64,000 nucleotides of DNA from Weissella confusa (GTDB lineage: Bacteria; Bacillota; Bacilli; Lactobacillales; Lactobacillaceae). Shown here in pieces: positions 54,534 through 63,897 of this stretch. Under the pieces are notes generated by a model. It did not search any database. It saw only the letters and a program-made list of their open reading frames with translations, and was not told where the DNA came from. The position numbers and the translations under genes were made by a program. The DNA lies in NCBI GenBank assembly GCA_041871065.1, contig CP168942.1, forward strand, positions 1,118,501 through 1,182,500, in the 5' to 3' direction. The first letter of the stretch is position 1. Each line of letters begins with the position of its first letter.

Positions 54534-56378
54534 TTAGCCTTGTTGAGCAATCTTCTTACGCTTAGCAGCCTTCTCACGCTCGGCCGTAACCAAAATTTGC
54601 TTACGGATACGTACGTGTTCTGGCGTTACTTCGGCGTACTCATCATCGTCCAAGAACTCCAATGACTCTTCAAGCGTCATATCACGCGGCGTCTTGATTG
54701 AGGCAGTTTGGTCCTTGTTTGATGAACGAACGTTCGTTTGGTTCTTTGCCTTCGTAACGTTAACTGAGATGTCGTTGTCACGGCTGTTCATACCAACAAC
54801 CATTCCTTCGTAGATGTCATCACCAGGGTGAATAAACATGATTCCACGATCTTCAACACCCATGATAGCGTACGTCGTTGCTTGACCTTGGTTAATTGAA
54901 ACCAAAGTACCGTTACGACGACCTGGGTTCCAGTTCTTAACAACTGGTGCGTACGTCTCAAACGTGTGGTTGTAGATACCGTATCCACGAGTCAATGACA
55001 TGAATTCAGTTGAGTAACCGATCAATCCACGTGAAGGTACCAACCACTCCATGCGAGTCGTACCAGTACCAGTTGGCTCCATGTTACGCATCTCACCCTT
55101 ACGTTGGTTCAATGAATCGATAACTGATCCTGAGTACTCGTCAGGCGTGTCGATTTGAACAGCTTCGAATGGCTCTGATTCAACGCCGTCAACTTCCTTG
55201 AAGATAACTTGTGGACGTGAAACTTGCAATTCGAATCCTTCACGACGCAAAGTTTCGATCAAGATTGACAAGTGCAACTCACCACGTCCTGATACCAACC
55301 ATGCACCAGCTTCATCAGTGTCATCAACACGCAATGAAACGTCAGTGTGCAATTCGCGGCGCAAACGATCTTCCAATTGACGGGCCGTCACGAACTTACC
55401 TTCGCGACCAGCAAATGGTGAATCGTTCGTACGGAACGTCATTTGCAAAGTAGGCTCATCAATACGCAAAACTGGCAATGCGTCCAAGTGTGATGGTTCA
55501 ACAACAGTTTCACCAACTGAAATTTCTTCCATACCTGAAACGGCAATCAAGTCACCAGCAATAGCTTCGTTGATTTCAACACGGTCCAAACCGATGAAAC
55601 CAAACAACTTCGTAACACGGAAGTTTTGCGTCGTACCATCAAGCTTCATAACAGTAACGTTGTCACCAACCTTGATCTTACCACGGAAGACACGCCCGAT
55701 ACCGATACGTCCAACGAAGTCGTTGTAATCCAACAATGAAACTTGGAATTGCAAAGGCTCGTCTGAGTTATCTTCTGGCGCTGGAATCGTTTCGAATACA
55801 GTGTCGAAGATTGGCTTCATTGTGTGCTCTTGCGTTGCCAAGTCAGCATCCAATGATGACGTTCCGTTCATAGCTGAAGCGAAGATAACTGGGAATTCCA
55901 ATTGGTCTTCGTCAGCACCCAATTCGATAAACAAATCAAGCACTTCGTCAACAACTTCAGTAGGACGAGCACCTGGACGGTCAACCTTGTTAACAACAAC
56001 GATTGGCGTCAAGTTTTGCTCGAAGGCCTTCTTCAAAACGAAACGAGTTTGTGGCATCGTACCTTCAAAGGCATCAACAACCAACAAAACACCGTCAACC
56101 ATACCCATGATACGCTCAACTTCACCACCGAAGTCCGCGTGTCCTGGCGTGTCCAAGATGTTGATTTGCTTGTCCCCAACCTTAACGGCTGTGTTCTTAG
56201 CCAAAATCGTGATACCACGTTCCTTTTCAAGATCGTTCGTATCCATGGCACGATCGCCAAGTTCAGTACGCATATCAAGCGTGTCTGATTGCTTAAGCAA
56301 TTCATTAACCAACGTCGTCTTACCGTGGTCGACGTGGGCGATGATTGCAATGTTACGGATGTTTTCGCGCTTTGCCAA
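54534..56378 (-). CDS. typA: Translational GTPase TypA/BipA
   Basis: 614 residues. G1 AHVDHGKTT, G2/G3 with DTPGHADFGGE, G4 VVNKVDRPGARP, then the EF-G-like domains and the BipA C-terminal domain. The start is TTG at 56378, with AAGGAG nine bases upstream; no ATG fits. It is a ribosome-bound stress and cold-growth GTPase. Monocistronic. Confidence 0.94.
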   Translation of the reverse strand: MAKRENIRNIAIIAHVDHGKTTLVNELLKQSDTLDMRTELGDRAMDTNDLEKERGITILAKNTAVKVGDKQINILDTPGHADFGGEVERIMGMVDGVLLVVDAFEGTMPQTRFVLKKAFEQNLTPIVVVNKVDRPGARPTEVVDEVLDLFIELGADEDQLEFPVIFASAMNGTSSLDADLATQEHTMKPIFDTVFETIPAPEDNSDEPLQFQVSLLDYNDFVGRIGIGRVFRGKIKVGDNVTVMKLDGTTQNFRVTKLFGFIGLDRVEINEAIAGDLIAVSGMEEISVGETVVEPSHLDALPVLRIDEPTLQMTFRTNDSPFAGREGKFVTARQLEDRLRRELHTDVSLRVDDTDEAGAWLVSGRGELHLSILIETLRREGFELQVSRPQVIFKEVDGVESEPFEAVQIDTPDEYSGSVIDSLNQRKGEMRNMEPTGTGTTRMEWLVPSRGLIGYSTEFMSLTRGYGIYNHTFETYAPVVKNWNPGRRNGTLVSINQGQATTYAIMGVEDRGIMFIHPGDDIYEGMVVGMNSRDNDISVNVTKAKNQTNVRSSNKDQTASIKTPRDMTLEESLEFLDDDEYAEVTPEHVRIRKQILVTAEREKAAKRKKIAQQG

Positions 56379-56427
56379 AATCCTATTCTCCTTGACTATA
56401 CGTCACTTTTATTACTCTAATCGGTGT

Positions 56428-56466
56428 AACAACTAACAAATACGAGCCGCTGAACACGCGGCCCGG
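56428..56466 (-). terminator. Weak terminator-like hairpin after the inositol monophosphatase gene
   Basis: GCCGC-N7-GCGGC followed by TCGTATTTGTT on the minus strand. Confidence 0.4.
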
Positions 56467-56467
56467 C

Positions 56468-57250
56468 TTATAGGTCACGTTCAATTGACATGATATCGTT
56501 ATATGCTTGTTGTGTTGCCACTAGAACTGCTCCTGATAATAACATATTCACAGGTTGGTCGTCAATTTTTCCGACTTTAAACCCTAATGCTTCACCAAGT
56601 AACGTCCCAGCAGCGTAGTCCCAAGGCTTCATAACACTGGCGTAAGCAACTGCTCGACCAGTCAAAACATGTAAGTATGAAATACCTGCAGAACCATAGA
56701 CACGGTACCCAATTGCTTGCTTCGCAATTTCAGGGAAACCGTATTGTTCATATAAGAGGCGTGCTCCTGACAAAATAACCAAACCATCTGCTAACGACGT
56801 GTTAACAGGCTGATTTAGTTTTTCATCATTGTGGTAGACCCCATATTCTGGACCACCGTGTACAATGTCGTGATTGACAACGTCCATAATCCACGCCATT
56901 ACCGGCTTACCGTCTTCATAGACCGCCAGCATGGTTGCAAATTCAGCATGTTGCTTCACAAAATTCATTGTGCCATCGATAGGATCAACAAACCAAACAC
57001 GGCCGTCCAGACTGTTAACTGCATCCCCAAACCCTTCTTCACCAAGAATCTTGGCATGTGGATCAAATCGTCGAATCGCATCCACATAGAATTGTTCAGT
57101 TTCTCGGTCAACATTCGTCACTAAATCGCGATGTCCTTGCTTTGTTTCGACCTGCATCCGTTGAGAGACACGCTCCAAAACATTATCGTGGACAGTATCT
57201 AGCCAACCAAGAACAGCTGTATCCAGCTTCTTTAATTGTGTCTCGTTCAA
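56468..57250 (-). CDS. Inositol monophosphatase family protein
   Basis: 260 residues. The metal-binding motifs VDPIDGTMNFV and LGEEGF and the C-terminal KPWDYAAGTLL are all present. These Mg-dependent phosphatases act on inositol phosphates or related substrates such as NADP(H) or PAP; the true substrate is open. Start is TTG at 57250, seven bases after GGAGGG. Confidence 0.9.
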   Translation of the reverse strand: MNETQLKKLDTAVLGWLDTVHDNVLERVSQRMQVETKQGHRDLVTNVDRETEQFYVDAIRRFDPHAKILGEEGFGDAVNSLDGRVWFVDPIDGTMNFVKQHAEFATMLAVYEDGKPVMAWIMDVVNHDIVHGGPEYGVYHNDEKLNQPVNTSLADGLVILSGARLLYEQYGFPEIAKQAIGYRVYGSAGISYLHVLTGRAVAYASVMKPWDYAAGTLLGEALGFKVGKIDDQPVNMLLSGAVLVATQQAYNDIMSIERDL

Positions 57251-57253
57251 CTG

Positions 57254-57541
57254 CTAGCCCTCCATTTTAAGGCGCTTAGTAGACGCTTGTTGGGCTGTCT
57301 GGATCGTCCGGTAGATACTGTAGTCTGATTCCACCCCGAACTCACGATCAAGTTGCTTCTCTTCAGCTTTACTTGGCACAACTGTTTTGAAATCCTTGTA
57401 AGCTGCTAAAAGCGCTTCACGATCCACGCCACCCTCGTATGCTGCAGAAACAGCCGAGTACAGTGCGCTTACCTTAATGATGTCGTCTGTTGTCCACCCA
57501 TCCAACATTGGATAGTTAAAATTCTTATCACCACTGACCAT
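57254..57541 (-). CDS. UPF0223 family protein
   Basis: 95 residues. Short helical protein (NFNYPMLDGWTTDDIIKVSALYSAV split) like the UPF0223 family of Firmicutes. Function unknown. It lies between def and the inositol monophosphatase gene, with three to five base gaps. Confidence 0.82.
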   Translation of the reverse strand: MVSGDKNFNYPMLDGWTTDDIIKVSALYSAVSAAYEGGVDREALLAAYKDFKTVVPSKAEEKQLDREFGVESDYSIYRTIQTAQQASTKRLKMEG

Positions 57542-57546
57542 TCGGA

Positions 57547-58134
57547 TTACCCGATGTAACGCGTGCCATCAGATTCTGACCATGGTGTCGTCTTGCTGAT
57601 GTGATCGTAGTATAGCGTCCCGTGCAAGTGATCGATTTCGTGTTGGAAAACGATGGCTGGGTAACCTTCCAACTTCAACTCTTGGAAGTCGCCATTTTCG
57701 TCTTGATACTTAACCGTAATACGGTATGAACGCTCAACATAACCAGGTACGTCTTCGTCAACTGACAAGCAACCTTCACCCATTGACAAAGCTGTTTGCT
57801 TAACTGATTGACGCGTAATAACTGGGTTGTAGATTGTGCCCTTAAAGAAGTACGTTGGCTCAGCATCTTCATCAATATCTGAGTCATCAACATCTTCATC
57901 AGGAATCAAAATTGATGAAAATTGTTGTGAAATACCAACTTGTGGAGCAGCAAGTCCAACACCTGGGCGAAGACCGTACTTTTCGTTTTCCTCTTCATCT
58001 TGGCTGATGATTAGGTATTCCATCATGTTCTTCGTGGCTTCCTTCACTTCATCTGAAAGTGGGAACGTCACCTTTGCAGCTTGTTGGCGCAAAACGGGAT
58101 CGCCATCGCGCACGATATCCTTCATCAAATACAT
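57547..58134 (-). CDS. def: Peptide deformylase
   Basis: 195 residues. Motif 1 GVGLAAPQVG, motif 2 GEGCLSVDE with the metal cysteine and motif 3 QHEIDHLHG with two metal histidines are intact. It removes the formyl group from nascent proteins. An acidic insert (DEDVDDSDIDEDAE) between motifs 1 and 2 fits the longer type-2 deformylases of Gram-positives. AGGAG precedes the ATG. Confidence 0.95.
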   Translation of the reverse strand: MYLMKDIVRDGDPVLRQQAAKVTFPLSDEVKEATKNMMEYLIISQDEEENEKYGLRPGVGLAAPQVGISQQFSSILIPDEDVDDSDIDEDAEPTYFFKGTIYNPVITRQSVKQTALSMGEGCLSVDEDVPGYVERSYRITVKYQDENGDFQELKLEGYPAIVFQHEIDHLHGTLYYDHISKTTPWSESDGTRYIG

Positions 58135-58180
58135 AGCTCTTCTCCTACCATTTTGTTTCTTAATAACAAGTATACCAAAC

Positions 58181-58663
58181 TTAAACCGGTTGGTTCAATT
58201 TACGCAAATCGCGCAAGTAAGCAGCCGTTTCATCATTAATAACGTGGGCCACATCAACGTGAAGCATTGGCTTACGGTTGTCGTACCACACATCTGTGAC
58301 GACCAATGCCATATCCGTGTCAGAAGCGCTCACTAAATTCTGATCTTCTGTGTATTCTCGCAAGGCGTTATTCAACGCTTGTCGAACGACCACGACTTCT
58401 TGGCGCTCCTTAAATGGGATTTCAAACTCAAATGCCATCACTTCATGTCCCCAAATATTGGCCACCAACGTCGAAGTTGGTCGGTTCATTGGGAAAATCA
58501 ACAGTTCATTTGATAAATCCTTCAAGGCAACCGCCATCGCTGCGTTCACGACTTGTTGTGAGGCGATAATTTGGCGTTCCGTCAAACGACGTCCGTAACG
58601 ACGATAAATCGTGACTGCAACGACACCGAGTAACACAATCAATCCAATCCATACAAACAACAT
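58181..58663 (-). CDS. Hypothetical single-pass membrane protein
   Basis: 160 residues from ATG 58663 (GAGG eight bases before). A membrane helix at about 2-18 (VWIGLIVLLGVVAVTIY) is followed by a soluble cytoplasmic domain with regular beta/alpha pattern. Not recognised. It begins one base after the stop of the RNase H-like gene and is likely coupled to it. Confidence 0.65.
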   Translation of the reverse strand: MLFVWIGLIVLLGVVAVTIYRRYGRRLTERQIIASQQVVNAAMAVALKDLSNELLIFPMNRPTSTLVANIWGHEVMAFEFEIPFKERQEVVVVRQALNNALREYTEDQNLVSASDTDMALVVTDVWYDNRKPMLHVDVAHVINDETAAYLRDLRKLNQPV

Positions 58664-58664
58664 A

Positions 58665-59258
58665 TTACTTACCTCGTGAGTCACGGTAGGCCGTAATGAT
58701 GCGTGATAGTTTGTGCGCAATGAAGTCACTTTGCTTGCTGTCCTTTTGAGCTGGCGACGTCACGCGCAATGAGCGGAATGTCGCTGACAATAGCACAAAG
58801 TCATGGTACAGGCGATCTGTTGACGTTGCGCGTTCAGGCAAATCCGTATATTGCGCGGCTAATGAAAAATCGTTGTAATTACGCACGAAATCCTCTAAAG
58901 ATGTCACCAGCACAAAATGACCAGCCTGGCGCTTAGTCAATTCAACTGCTGACAAACCAGCAATCATCGCTTGGAGTTCTGCTTCGTATGCGGATGAGAT
59001 GCCTGTTGTTAGGTTCGCGACCTGTTCGGCTGGTTCATTTACAGCCAGCGTTACATAACCAGCGATACCGCGATTCAAATTAACGTCCCATAACCCACCA
59101 ACGTAAATATACGTTGCCAAATCGGCTGGTAGCGTTGCTTTCAAACTATTGGCCAAAGCAACTTCTTCAGGCGTCGTTGTTGGCACATATGCGCGTTTGA
59201 ATTTTCCTTTAACACCACGCACATTGTCTTTTAATCGTTGCCAGATGCTTTTTGTCAT
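58665..59258 (-). CDS. RNase H-like fold protein with an apparently degenerate active site
   Basis: 197 residues from ATG 59258 (GGAGG nine bases before). The middle part (GGLWDVNLNRGIAGYVTLAV, then SSAYEAELQAMIAGLSAVELTK) resembles RNase HI strands and the AELxA helix that carries a catalytic Glu. The first and third acidic residues are not clearly conserved (SLEDFV at the TDSxYV position). It may be a non-catalytic nucleic-acid-binding relative. This is inference from pattern only. Confidence 0.5.
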   Translation of the reverse strand: MTKSIWQRLKDNVRGVKGKFKRAYVPTTTPEEVALANSLKATLPADLATYIYVGGLWDVNLNRGIAGYVTLAVNEPAEQVANLTTGISSAYEAELQAMIAGLSAVELTKRQAGHFVLVTSLEDFVRNYNDFSLAAQYTDLPERATSTDRLYHDFVLLSATFRSLRVTSPAQKDSKQSDFIAHKLSRIITAYRDSRGK

Positions 59259-59442
59259 CACTGCAAACCTCCGTTTCATTAACTCAAGTGTAACCGAAAC
59301 ACGGCAAAAAAACGACCGGTTGCTTATCGACGTCATATCTCATACATCCGGTGTGAATATGGTATTTAATCCGCATTTCTGATAAACTTACATATAAGAT
59401 TGTTCGGTACAAGACAGTAATTAAAAAGGAGATTAACCGATT

Positions 59443-59655
59443 ATGATTTTTAAGGTTTACTACCAACCTACTATGAAGCAAAACCCAAAGCGTGAAAACA
59501 CGCAATCACTCTACATTGACGCTGTTGATCAACCAGCTGCTCGTTTGGCTGTTGAAACAAACACGGATTACAACGTTGAGTTGATTGAGCAATTGTCAGA
59601 AAAGGCTTTGGCTTACGAGCAACAAAGCCCTAACTTTAAGTTGACGGAGTTCTAA
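59443..59655 (+). CDS. rpoY: RNA polymerase epsilon subunit
   Basis: 70 residues, the family length; MIFKVYYQPTMKQNPKREN is the hallmark. It is the small epsilon subunit of Firmicute RNA polymerase. AAGGAGA precedes the ATG. Always upstream of rnjA, as here. Confidence 0.93.
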   Translation: MIFKVYYQPTMKQNPKRENTQSLYIDAVDQPAARLAVETNTDYNVELIEQLSEKALAYEQQSPNFKLTEF

Positions 59656-59658
59656 TCT

Positions 59659-61338
59659 ATGGTAATGAATCTGGATGTACGTCCAGACGAGACAGCCGTA
59701 TACGCATTGGGTGGACTTGGGGAGATTGGTAAGAACACATACGGTATTCAATATGGCGATGAAATCATCGTTGTGGATGCTGGTGTTAAGTTCCCTGAAG
59801 ACGAATTGCTAGGAATTGACTATGTTATTCCTGACTATACCTACCTAAAGGAAAACCGCGACAAGATTAAGGCGTTGGTTATCACCCACGGTCACGAAGA
59901 CCACATCGGTGCTATCCACTTCTTCTTGAACGCAGTTAACGTTCCTGTATATGGCGGACCTCTCGCCTTGGCATTGATTAAGAACAAGTTGGATGAACAC
60001 GGCTTGTTAAACAGTACCGAACTTCACGAAATCGATGAAGATACTGTTCTTAAGTTTGACAACATGAGTGTTGAGTTCTTCCGCACAACTCACTCAATCC
60101 CTGATACGTTCGGTGTGGCTGTTCACACCCCTTCAGGTACAATCGTCGAAACAGGTGACTTCAAGTTCGACCTGACACCAACGACTAAGCAGCCACCTAA
60201 CCTACAAAAGATGGCCCGCATCGGTTCTGAAGGTGTCTTGCTTTTGATGTCTGACTCAACAAACGCTGAACGAGATGAATTCTCAAAGTCAGAGCGTTGG
60301 GTTGGTAAGACGATTGACAAGTTGTTTGATGAAATCGATGGTCGTATTATTTTCGCCACGTTCGCCTCAAACATGTCACGTGTGCAAATGGCAACTGAAG
60401 CTGCCCTTGCCCACGGTCGTAAGATTGCCGTCTTCGGCCGTTCAATGGAAAGTGCCGTTACCAACGGTTTGGCACTTGGCTACTTGAACATTCCAAAAGA
60501 GATGTTGGTTGATGCACACGAAATCAACCGCCTCCCACCTAACGAAGTGTTGATTCTTTCAACAGGTTCTCAAGGTGAGCCGATGGCAGCCCTTGCCCGT
60601 ATCGCGAATGGTACGCACAAGCAAATTTCAATCCAACCTGATGACACAGTTATCTTCTCAAGTTCACCAATTCCCGGTAACACACAATCTGTTAACCGCG
60701 TGATTAACGAACTTGAAGAAGCTGGCGCTAACGTTATCTACGGTAAGGTGAACAACATCCACACTTCTGGTCACGGTGGCCAAGAAGAGCAAAAGTTGAT
60801 GTTGTCATTGATCAAGCCAAAGTACTTCATGCCTGTCCACGGTGAATACCGTATGTTGAAGGTGCACGAAGGTTTGGCTCACGATGTTGGTGTTCCTAAG
60901 GACAACACATTCGTGCTTGATAACGGTGATGTTCTTGCTTTGACGGCTGATTCAGCTCGTTTGGCTGACCACTTCCCTGCCGAAGATACGTATGTTGACG
61001 GTAACGGAATTGGGGATGTCGGTTCTGCAGTTTTGCGTGACCGTCAAATGTTGTCACAAGATGGTTTGGTTGTCGTTGTTGCAACGATCGATTTGAAGAA
61101 TCAAGAGATCACGGCTGGTCCTGATATCTTGTCACGTGGATTCATCTACATGCGCGAATCTGAAGAATTGATCAATGAAGGTCGTAAGGAAATCTTCCAC
61201 GCAATCTTAACTGCAATGCGCGAGCCAAACGCAAGTGAGCACAGCATTCGTAACGCTGTTGTATCTCAACTACAACGCTTCTTGTATGACAAGACGAAGC
61301 GCCGCCCACTAATCTTGCCAATGTTCATTTTGATCTAA
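59659..61338 (+). CDS. rnjA: Ribonuclease J1
   Basis: 559 residues. Metallo-beta-lactamase motif THGHEDHIGA, later VETGDFKFD, the beta-CASP region (FATFASNMSRVQ, STGSQGEPMA, HTSGHGGQEE) and a C-terminal domain. It degrades and matures RNA from the 5-prime end as well as internally. It starts three bases after rpoY. Confidence 0.95.
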   Translation: MVMNLDVRPDETAVYALGGLGEIGKNTYGIQYGDEIIVVDAGVKFPEDELLGIDYVIPDYTYLKENRDKIKALVITHGHEDHIGAIHFFLNAVNVPVYGGPLALALIKNKLDEHGLLNSTELHEIDEDTVLKFDNMSVEFFRTTHSIPDTFGVAVHTPSGTIVETGDFKFDLTPTTKQPPNLQKMARIGSEGVLLLMSDSTNAERDEFSKSERWVGKTIDKLFDEIDGRIIFATFASNMSRVQMATEAALAHGRKIAVFGRSMESAVTNGLALGYLNIPKEMLVDAHEINRLPPNEVLILSTGSQGEPMAALARIANGTHKQISIQPDDTVIFSSSPIPGNTQSVNRVINELEEAGANVIYGKVNNIHTSGHGGQEEQKLMLSLIKPKYFMPVHGEYRMLKVHEGLAHDVGVPKDNTFVLDNGDVLALTADSARLADHFPAEDTYVDGNGIGDVGSAVLRDRQMLSQDGLVVVVATIDLKNQEITAGPDILSRGFIYMRESEELINEGRKEIFHAILTAMREPNASEHSIRNAVVSQLQRFLYDKTKRRPLILPMFILI

Positions 61339-61344
61339 AAACAA

Positions 61345-61388
61345 AAACACCTTCGTAACTTGCTTAATGCAGTTACGAAGGTGTTTTT
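61345..61388 (+). terminator. Bidirectional terminator between rnjA and the flavodoxin-like gene
   Basis: Hairpin AACACCTTCGTAACT with near-perfect complement; T runs on both strands. Confidence 0.9.
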
Positions 61389-61925
61389 TTAGTTCTTTTG
61401 CAAGTTTTCTAACAAGTGTTCAATTGGTGTCATATCAGTCATATCCGTTTGGCGTGACTCAACCATTTCTACCAATCGTTGTTCTGTTGCCGTTCGTTCA
61501 CCCATGGCCTTGCGCTTTTCAAAAGCGTACATTACCTTGAGCAACATTTTATCCGATGTTGAGACCTTATCAATATCGATCTTACCGCCCAGCAGTGAAA
61601 CACTCGCACGTGGCATGTAATCATGGACTTGATCTTCCAAAAATTGAATTGTTTCCTTATCTTCTGGATCTGTCATTCCCACAACGAAGACCCGTTCAAT
61701 AATATCTGGATCGAAGACATGCGCAATTTCTGGCAGTCCCGCCACTGTACGTCGGTAAATCGGCGCAAACACATAAACCTTTTCAATCCCTGGCTCAGCT
61801 GCCAGTGCCGGACATTTATGATAATCACAGACCGATAAATCTAACGCCGTCGCAAAATCCTTGGCGTATGCTTCGGTGGTTCCATATTTTGATGCATAAA
61901 TAACAACTGCATTCGCCTTTGACAT
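61389..61925 (-). CDS. Flavodoxin-domain protein
   Basis: 178 residues. FMN phosphate loop YASKYGTTEAYAKD at the N-terminus and the following sheet pattern (VYVFAPIYRRTV, VFVVGMTDPED) fit the flavodoxin_5/HemG-like group, small FMN electron carriers. Whether it is an oxidoreductase of haem or quinone metabolism is unknown. Confidence 0.78.
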   Translation of the reverse strand: MSKANAVVIYASKYGTTEAYAKDFATALDLSVCDYHKCPALAAEPGIEKVYVFAPIYRRTVAGLPEIAHVFDPDIIERVFVVGMTDPEDKETIQFLEDQVHDYMPRASVSLLGGKIDIDKVSTSDKMLLKVMYAFEKRKAMGERTATEQRLVEMVESRQTDMTDMTPIEHLLENLQKN

Positions 61926-61988
61926 AACGATATCCCCCTACCCTTATTTTACTTAAGTGTACCGCTGACATTTGACTTACATATGCAA

Positions 61989-62026
61989 CAAAAAAGAAAA
62001 GCATCAGCTTATTTTTTGTTGATGTT
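61989..62026 (-). terminator. Terminator of the HAD hydrolase gene
   Basis: Hairpin CATCA-N-rich loop-TGATG followed by CTTTTCTTTTTTG. Confidence 0.6.
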
Positions 62027-62038
62027 GTTCGTAATTAC

Positions 62039-62728
62039 TTATTTGCTCACAATTTGCATAATTGTTGGCAACTCATTTACTTCATAAGTTGCTTGATATG
62101 GCGTTTCATTTACTTGTTGGTGAAGATTTACCCAAAGCGTGTCCAAATTATAACGATTACCACCTTGAATATCTGACGCCAAACCATCCCCAATCATGAT
62201 TGACTCTTCACGCACCATATCTTGACGGTGCCCAAAGATAGCATCAAAGAATTCAGTTGATGGCTTGGCGTGACCGATAGCATCCGAGATGAACACATCG
62301 TCAAAGTAACGACCAAATCCGGTATGTTCTAGACGTAGTTCTTGCGTGCGTTGTTCACCATTCGTACCGGCAATCAACTTGTAGCCTTGAGCCACCAAAT
62401 TCTTAAGCAAATCTTCGGCACCGTCTAGCACAAAATAATTTTCATTTAGATAATGACGATATTCTTTTTCCAGCGCGATACCGTCTACTGCACGGTCGAA
62501 TTCAGCAAACAGCTTATCGAATCGTGTGTTATGGATTTGATCCTTATTAATTTCACCACGTTCATATGCCGCCCATAGTCCGCGGTTGATTGTTTGATAC
62601 GTTGCGAAGGCGTCGTCAACTTGGTTTTCTAGACCGTGATCCCGAAAAATATTCATCAATCCCACTTGCTCGCCCTTGCGGAAATCAAGCAATGTGTCGT
62701 CCAAGTCGAAAATTAGGTGCTTATACAT
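62039..62728 (-). CDS. HAD hydrolase, YjjG-type (noncanonical pyrimidine nucleotidase)
   Basis: 229 residues. HAD motif 1 DLDDTLLDF, motif 2 AGTNGE, motif 3 with conserved Lys (HAKPSTEFFD) and motif 4 MIGDGLASDI. Best fits the YjjG nucleotidase subfamily that clears noncanonical pyrimidine nucleotides. Confidence 0.85.
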   Translation of the reverse strand: MYKHLIFDLDDTLLDFRKGEQVGLMNIFRDHGLENQVDDAFATYQTINRGLWAAYERGEINKDQIHNTRFDKLFAEFDRAVDGIALEKEYRHYLNENYFVLDGAEDLLKNLVAQGYKLIAGTNGEQRTQELRLEHTGFGRYFDDVFISDAIGHAKPSTEFFDAIFGHRQDMVREESIMIGDGLASDIQGGNRYNLDTLWVNLHQQVNETPYQATYEVNELPTIMQIVSK

Positions 62729-62768
62729 GTTGTGCCTCGCTTCTACTGGTTATTTAAACTCAGTATAC

Positions 62769-62798
62769 CAAAAAGCACCGGTCAAAGACCGATGCTTT
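62769..62798 (-). terminator. Terminator of the lipid kinase gene
   Basis: Hairpin AAAGCATCGGTC/GACCGGTGCTTTTT. Confidence 0.82.
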
Positions 62799-62807
62799 AG
62801 AAAAATA

Positions 62808-63752
62808 TTATAGCCAGAATGGATATGGACGGGTTGTTACCATCAAATCATAGGCACGTGACCCAAGCTCTTCCCCATCCGCATGGCCAAATTCTAGGCG
62901 TGATGTGCGTACGCGAATTGATGACGCCGTAAAGCGGTGCACCTCTGAATAACGATAATGACGACCGCGGACCAACTGACCAAGCAACCACAAAATCTTA
63001 ATGAAGAATTGTGGACGCTCAATCATGATTAAATCAATCTTGCCATCAGTTGGATCGGCATCTGGCATAATCTTTACACCACCACCGAAGTACGGGTGAT
63101 TCGATACCGTCAACAGGTAACCACGTGGCGTGTAAAACTTACGACCATTCGCAATAATTTCAACTGGAAAACGATCTTGTCGTGACAGCGCCTCAATCAG
63201 AGCCACACCGTAAGTCGCCTTGCCGAGCTTTAACTTATTAAGAACATTCTTGATACGTGAGTTATTCGCAATTTCAACCGTCGTTGCGTCAAACCCAATT
63301 CCCACGTTATTCAAGAAGAAACGTCGTTCACGCTTAACCGCATCCATGTACTCACCAATGTCAATTGACTTTGGCTCGTTAGCTGCAACTTTCGTTAAAA
63401 TTGCTTGCATCATTTCAACTGGTGTACCAGTAATACCATGTGCGCGCGCAAAATCATTTCCTGAACCCGCGGGAATATAGGCCAGCGGGATACTTCTTTT
63501 CGTGTCAAAGGCAAGCAAGCCATTGATAACTTCATTTAGTGATCCGTCACCACCGACAACAACCAATTGTCGATCTGACGCGTCTTCATATTTAGCATAT
63601 TGATATGCCCACTTACGCAATTCCCCTGGTGCAGTTGATAGTCGACTATCAAAATCCACCCCAGTGTTTTTTAAGAATTGCTCAACCTCTCCCCAGACAA
63701 CCATGGATTTTCCCGAACGTGCTGCCGGATTGACAAAAAATGTGTAATGCAT
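62808..63752 (-). CDS. Diacylglycerol/lipid kinase (DagK/YegS family)
   Basis: 314 residues from ATG 63752; an ATG at 63782 is in frame but has no binding site. Motifs FFVNPAARSGKS, VVVGGDGSLNEVINGL and PAGSGNDFARAHG mark the DAGK catalytic domain. It phosphorylates diacylglycerol or another lipid in phospholipid recycling. Confidence 0.87.
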   Translation of the reverse strand: MHYTFFVNPAARSGKSMVVWGEVEQFLKNTGVDFDSRLSTAPGELRKWAYQYAKYEDASDRQLVVVGGDGSLNEVINGLLAFDTKRSIPLAYIPAGSGNDFARAHGITGTPVEMMQAILTKVAANEPKSIDIGEYMDAVKRERRFFLNNVGIGFDATTVEIANNSRIKNVLNKLKLGKATYGVALIEALSRQDRFPVEIIANGRKFYTPRGYLLTVSNHPYFGGGVKIMPDADPTDGKIDLIMIERPQFFIKILWLLGQLVRGRHYRYSEVHRFTASSIRVRTSRLEFGHADGEELGSRAYDLMVTTRPYPFWL

Positions 63753-63860
63753 CTTTTTGCCATCTCTCTTTCTTTTTGTCATTAATTAGTATACAAAAAT
63801 TAATACACCTCGTCAGCCAAAATAGGGGCACGGTCACAAAATGGTCGATTTTTACGCATA

Positions 63861-63892
63861 CAAAAAGCCAGAACCAATTCGGTCCTGGCCAC
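63861..63892 (-). terminator. Terminator of the right-edge partial gene
   Basis: Hairpin GGCCAGGACC/GGTTCTGGCTTTTTG. Confidence 0.85.
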
Positions 63893-63897
63893 GTTTG

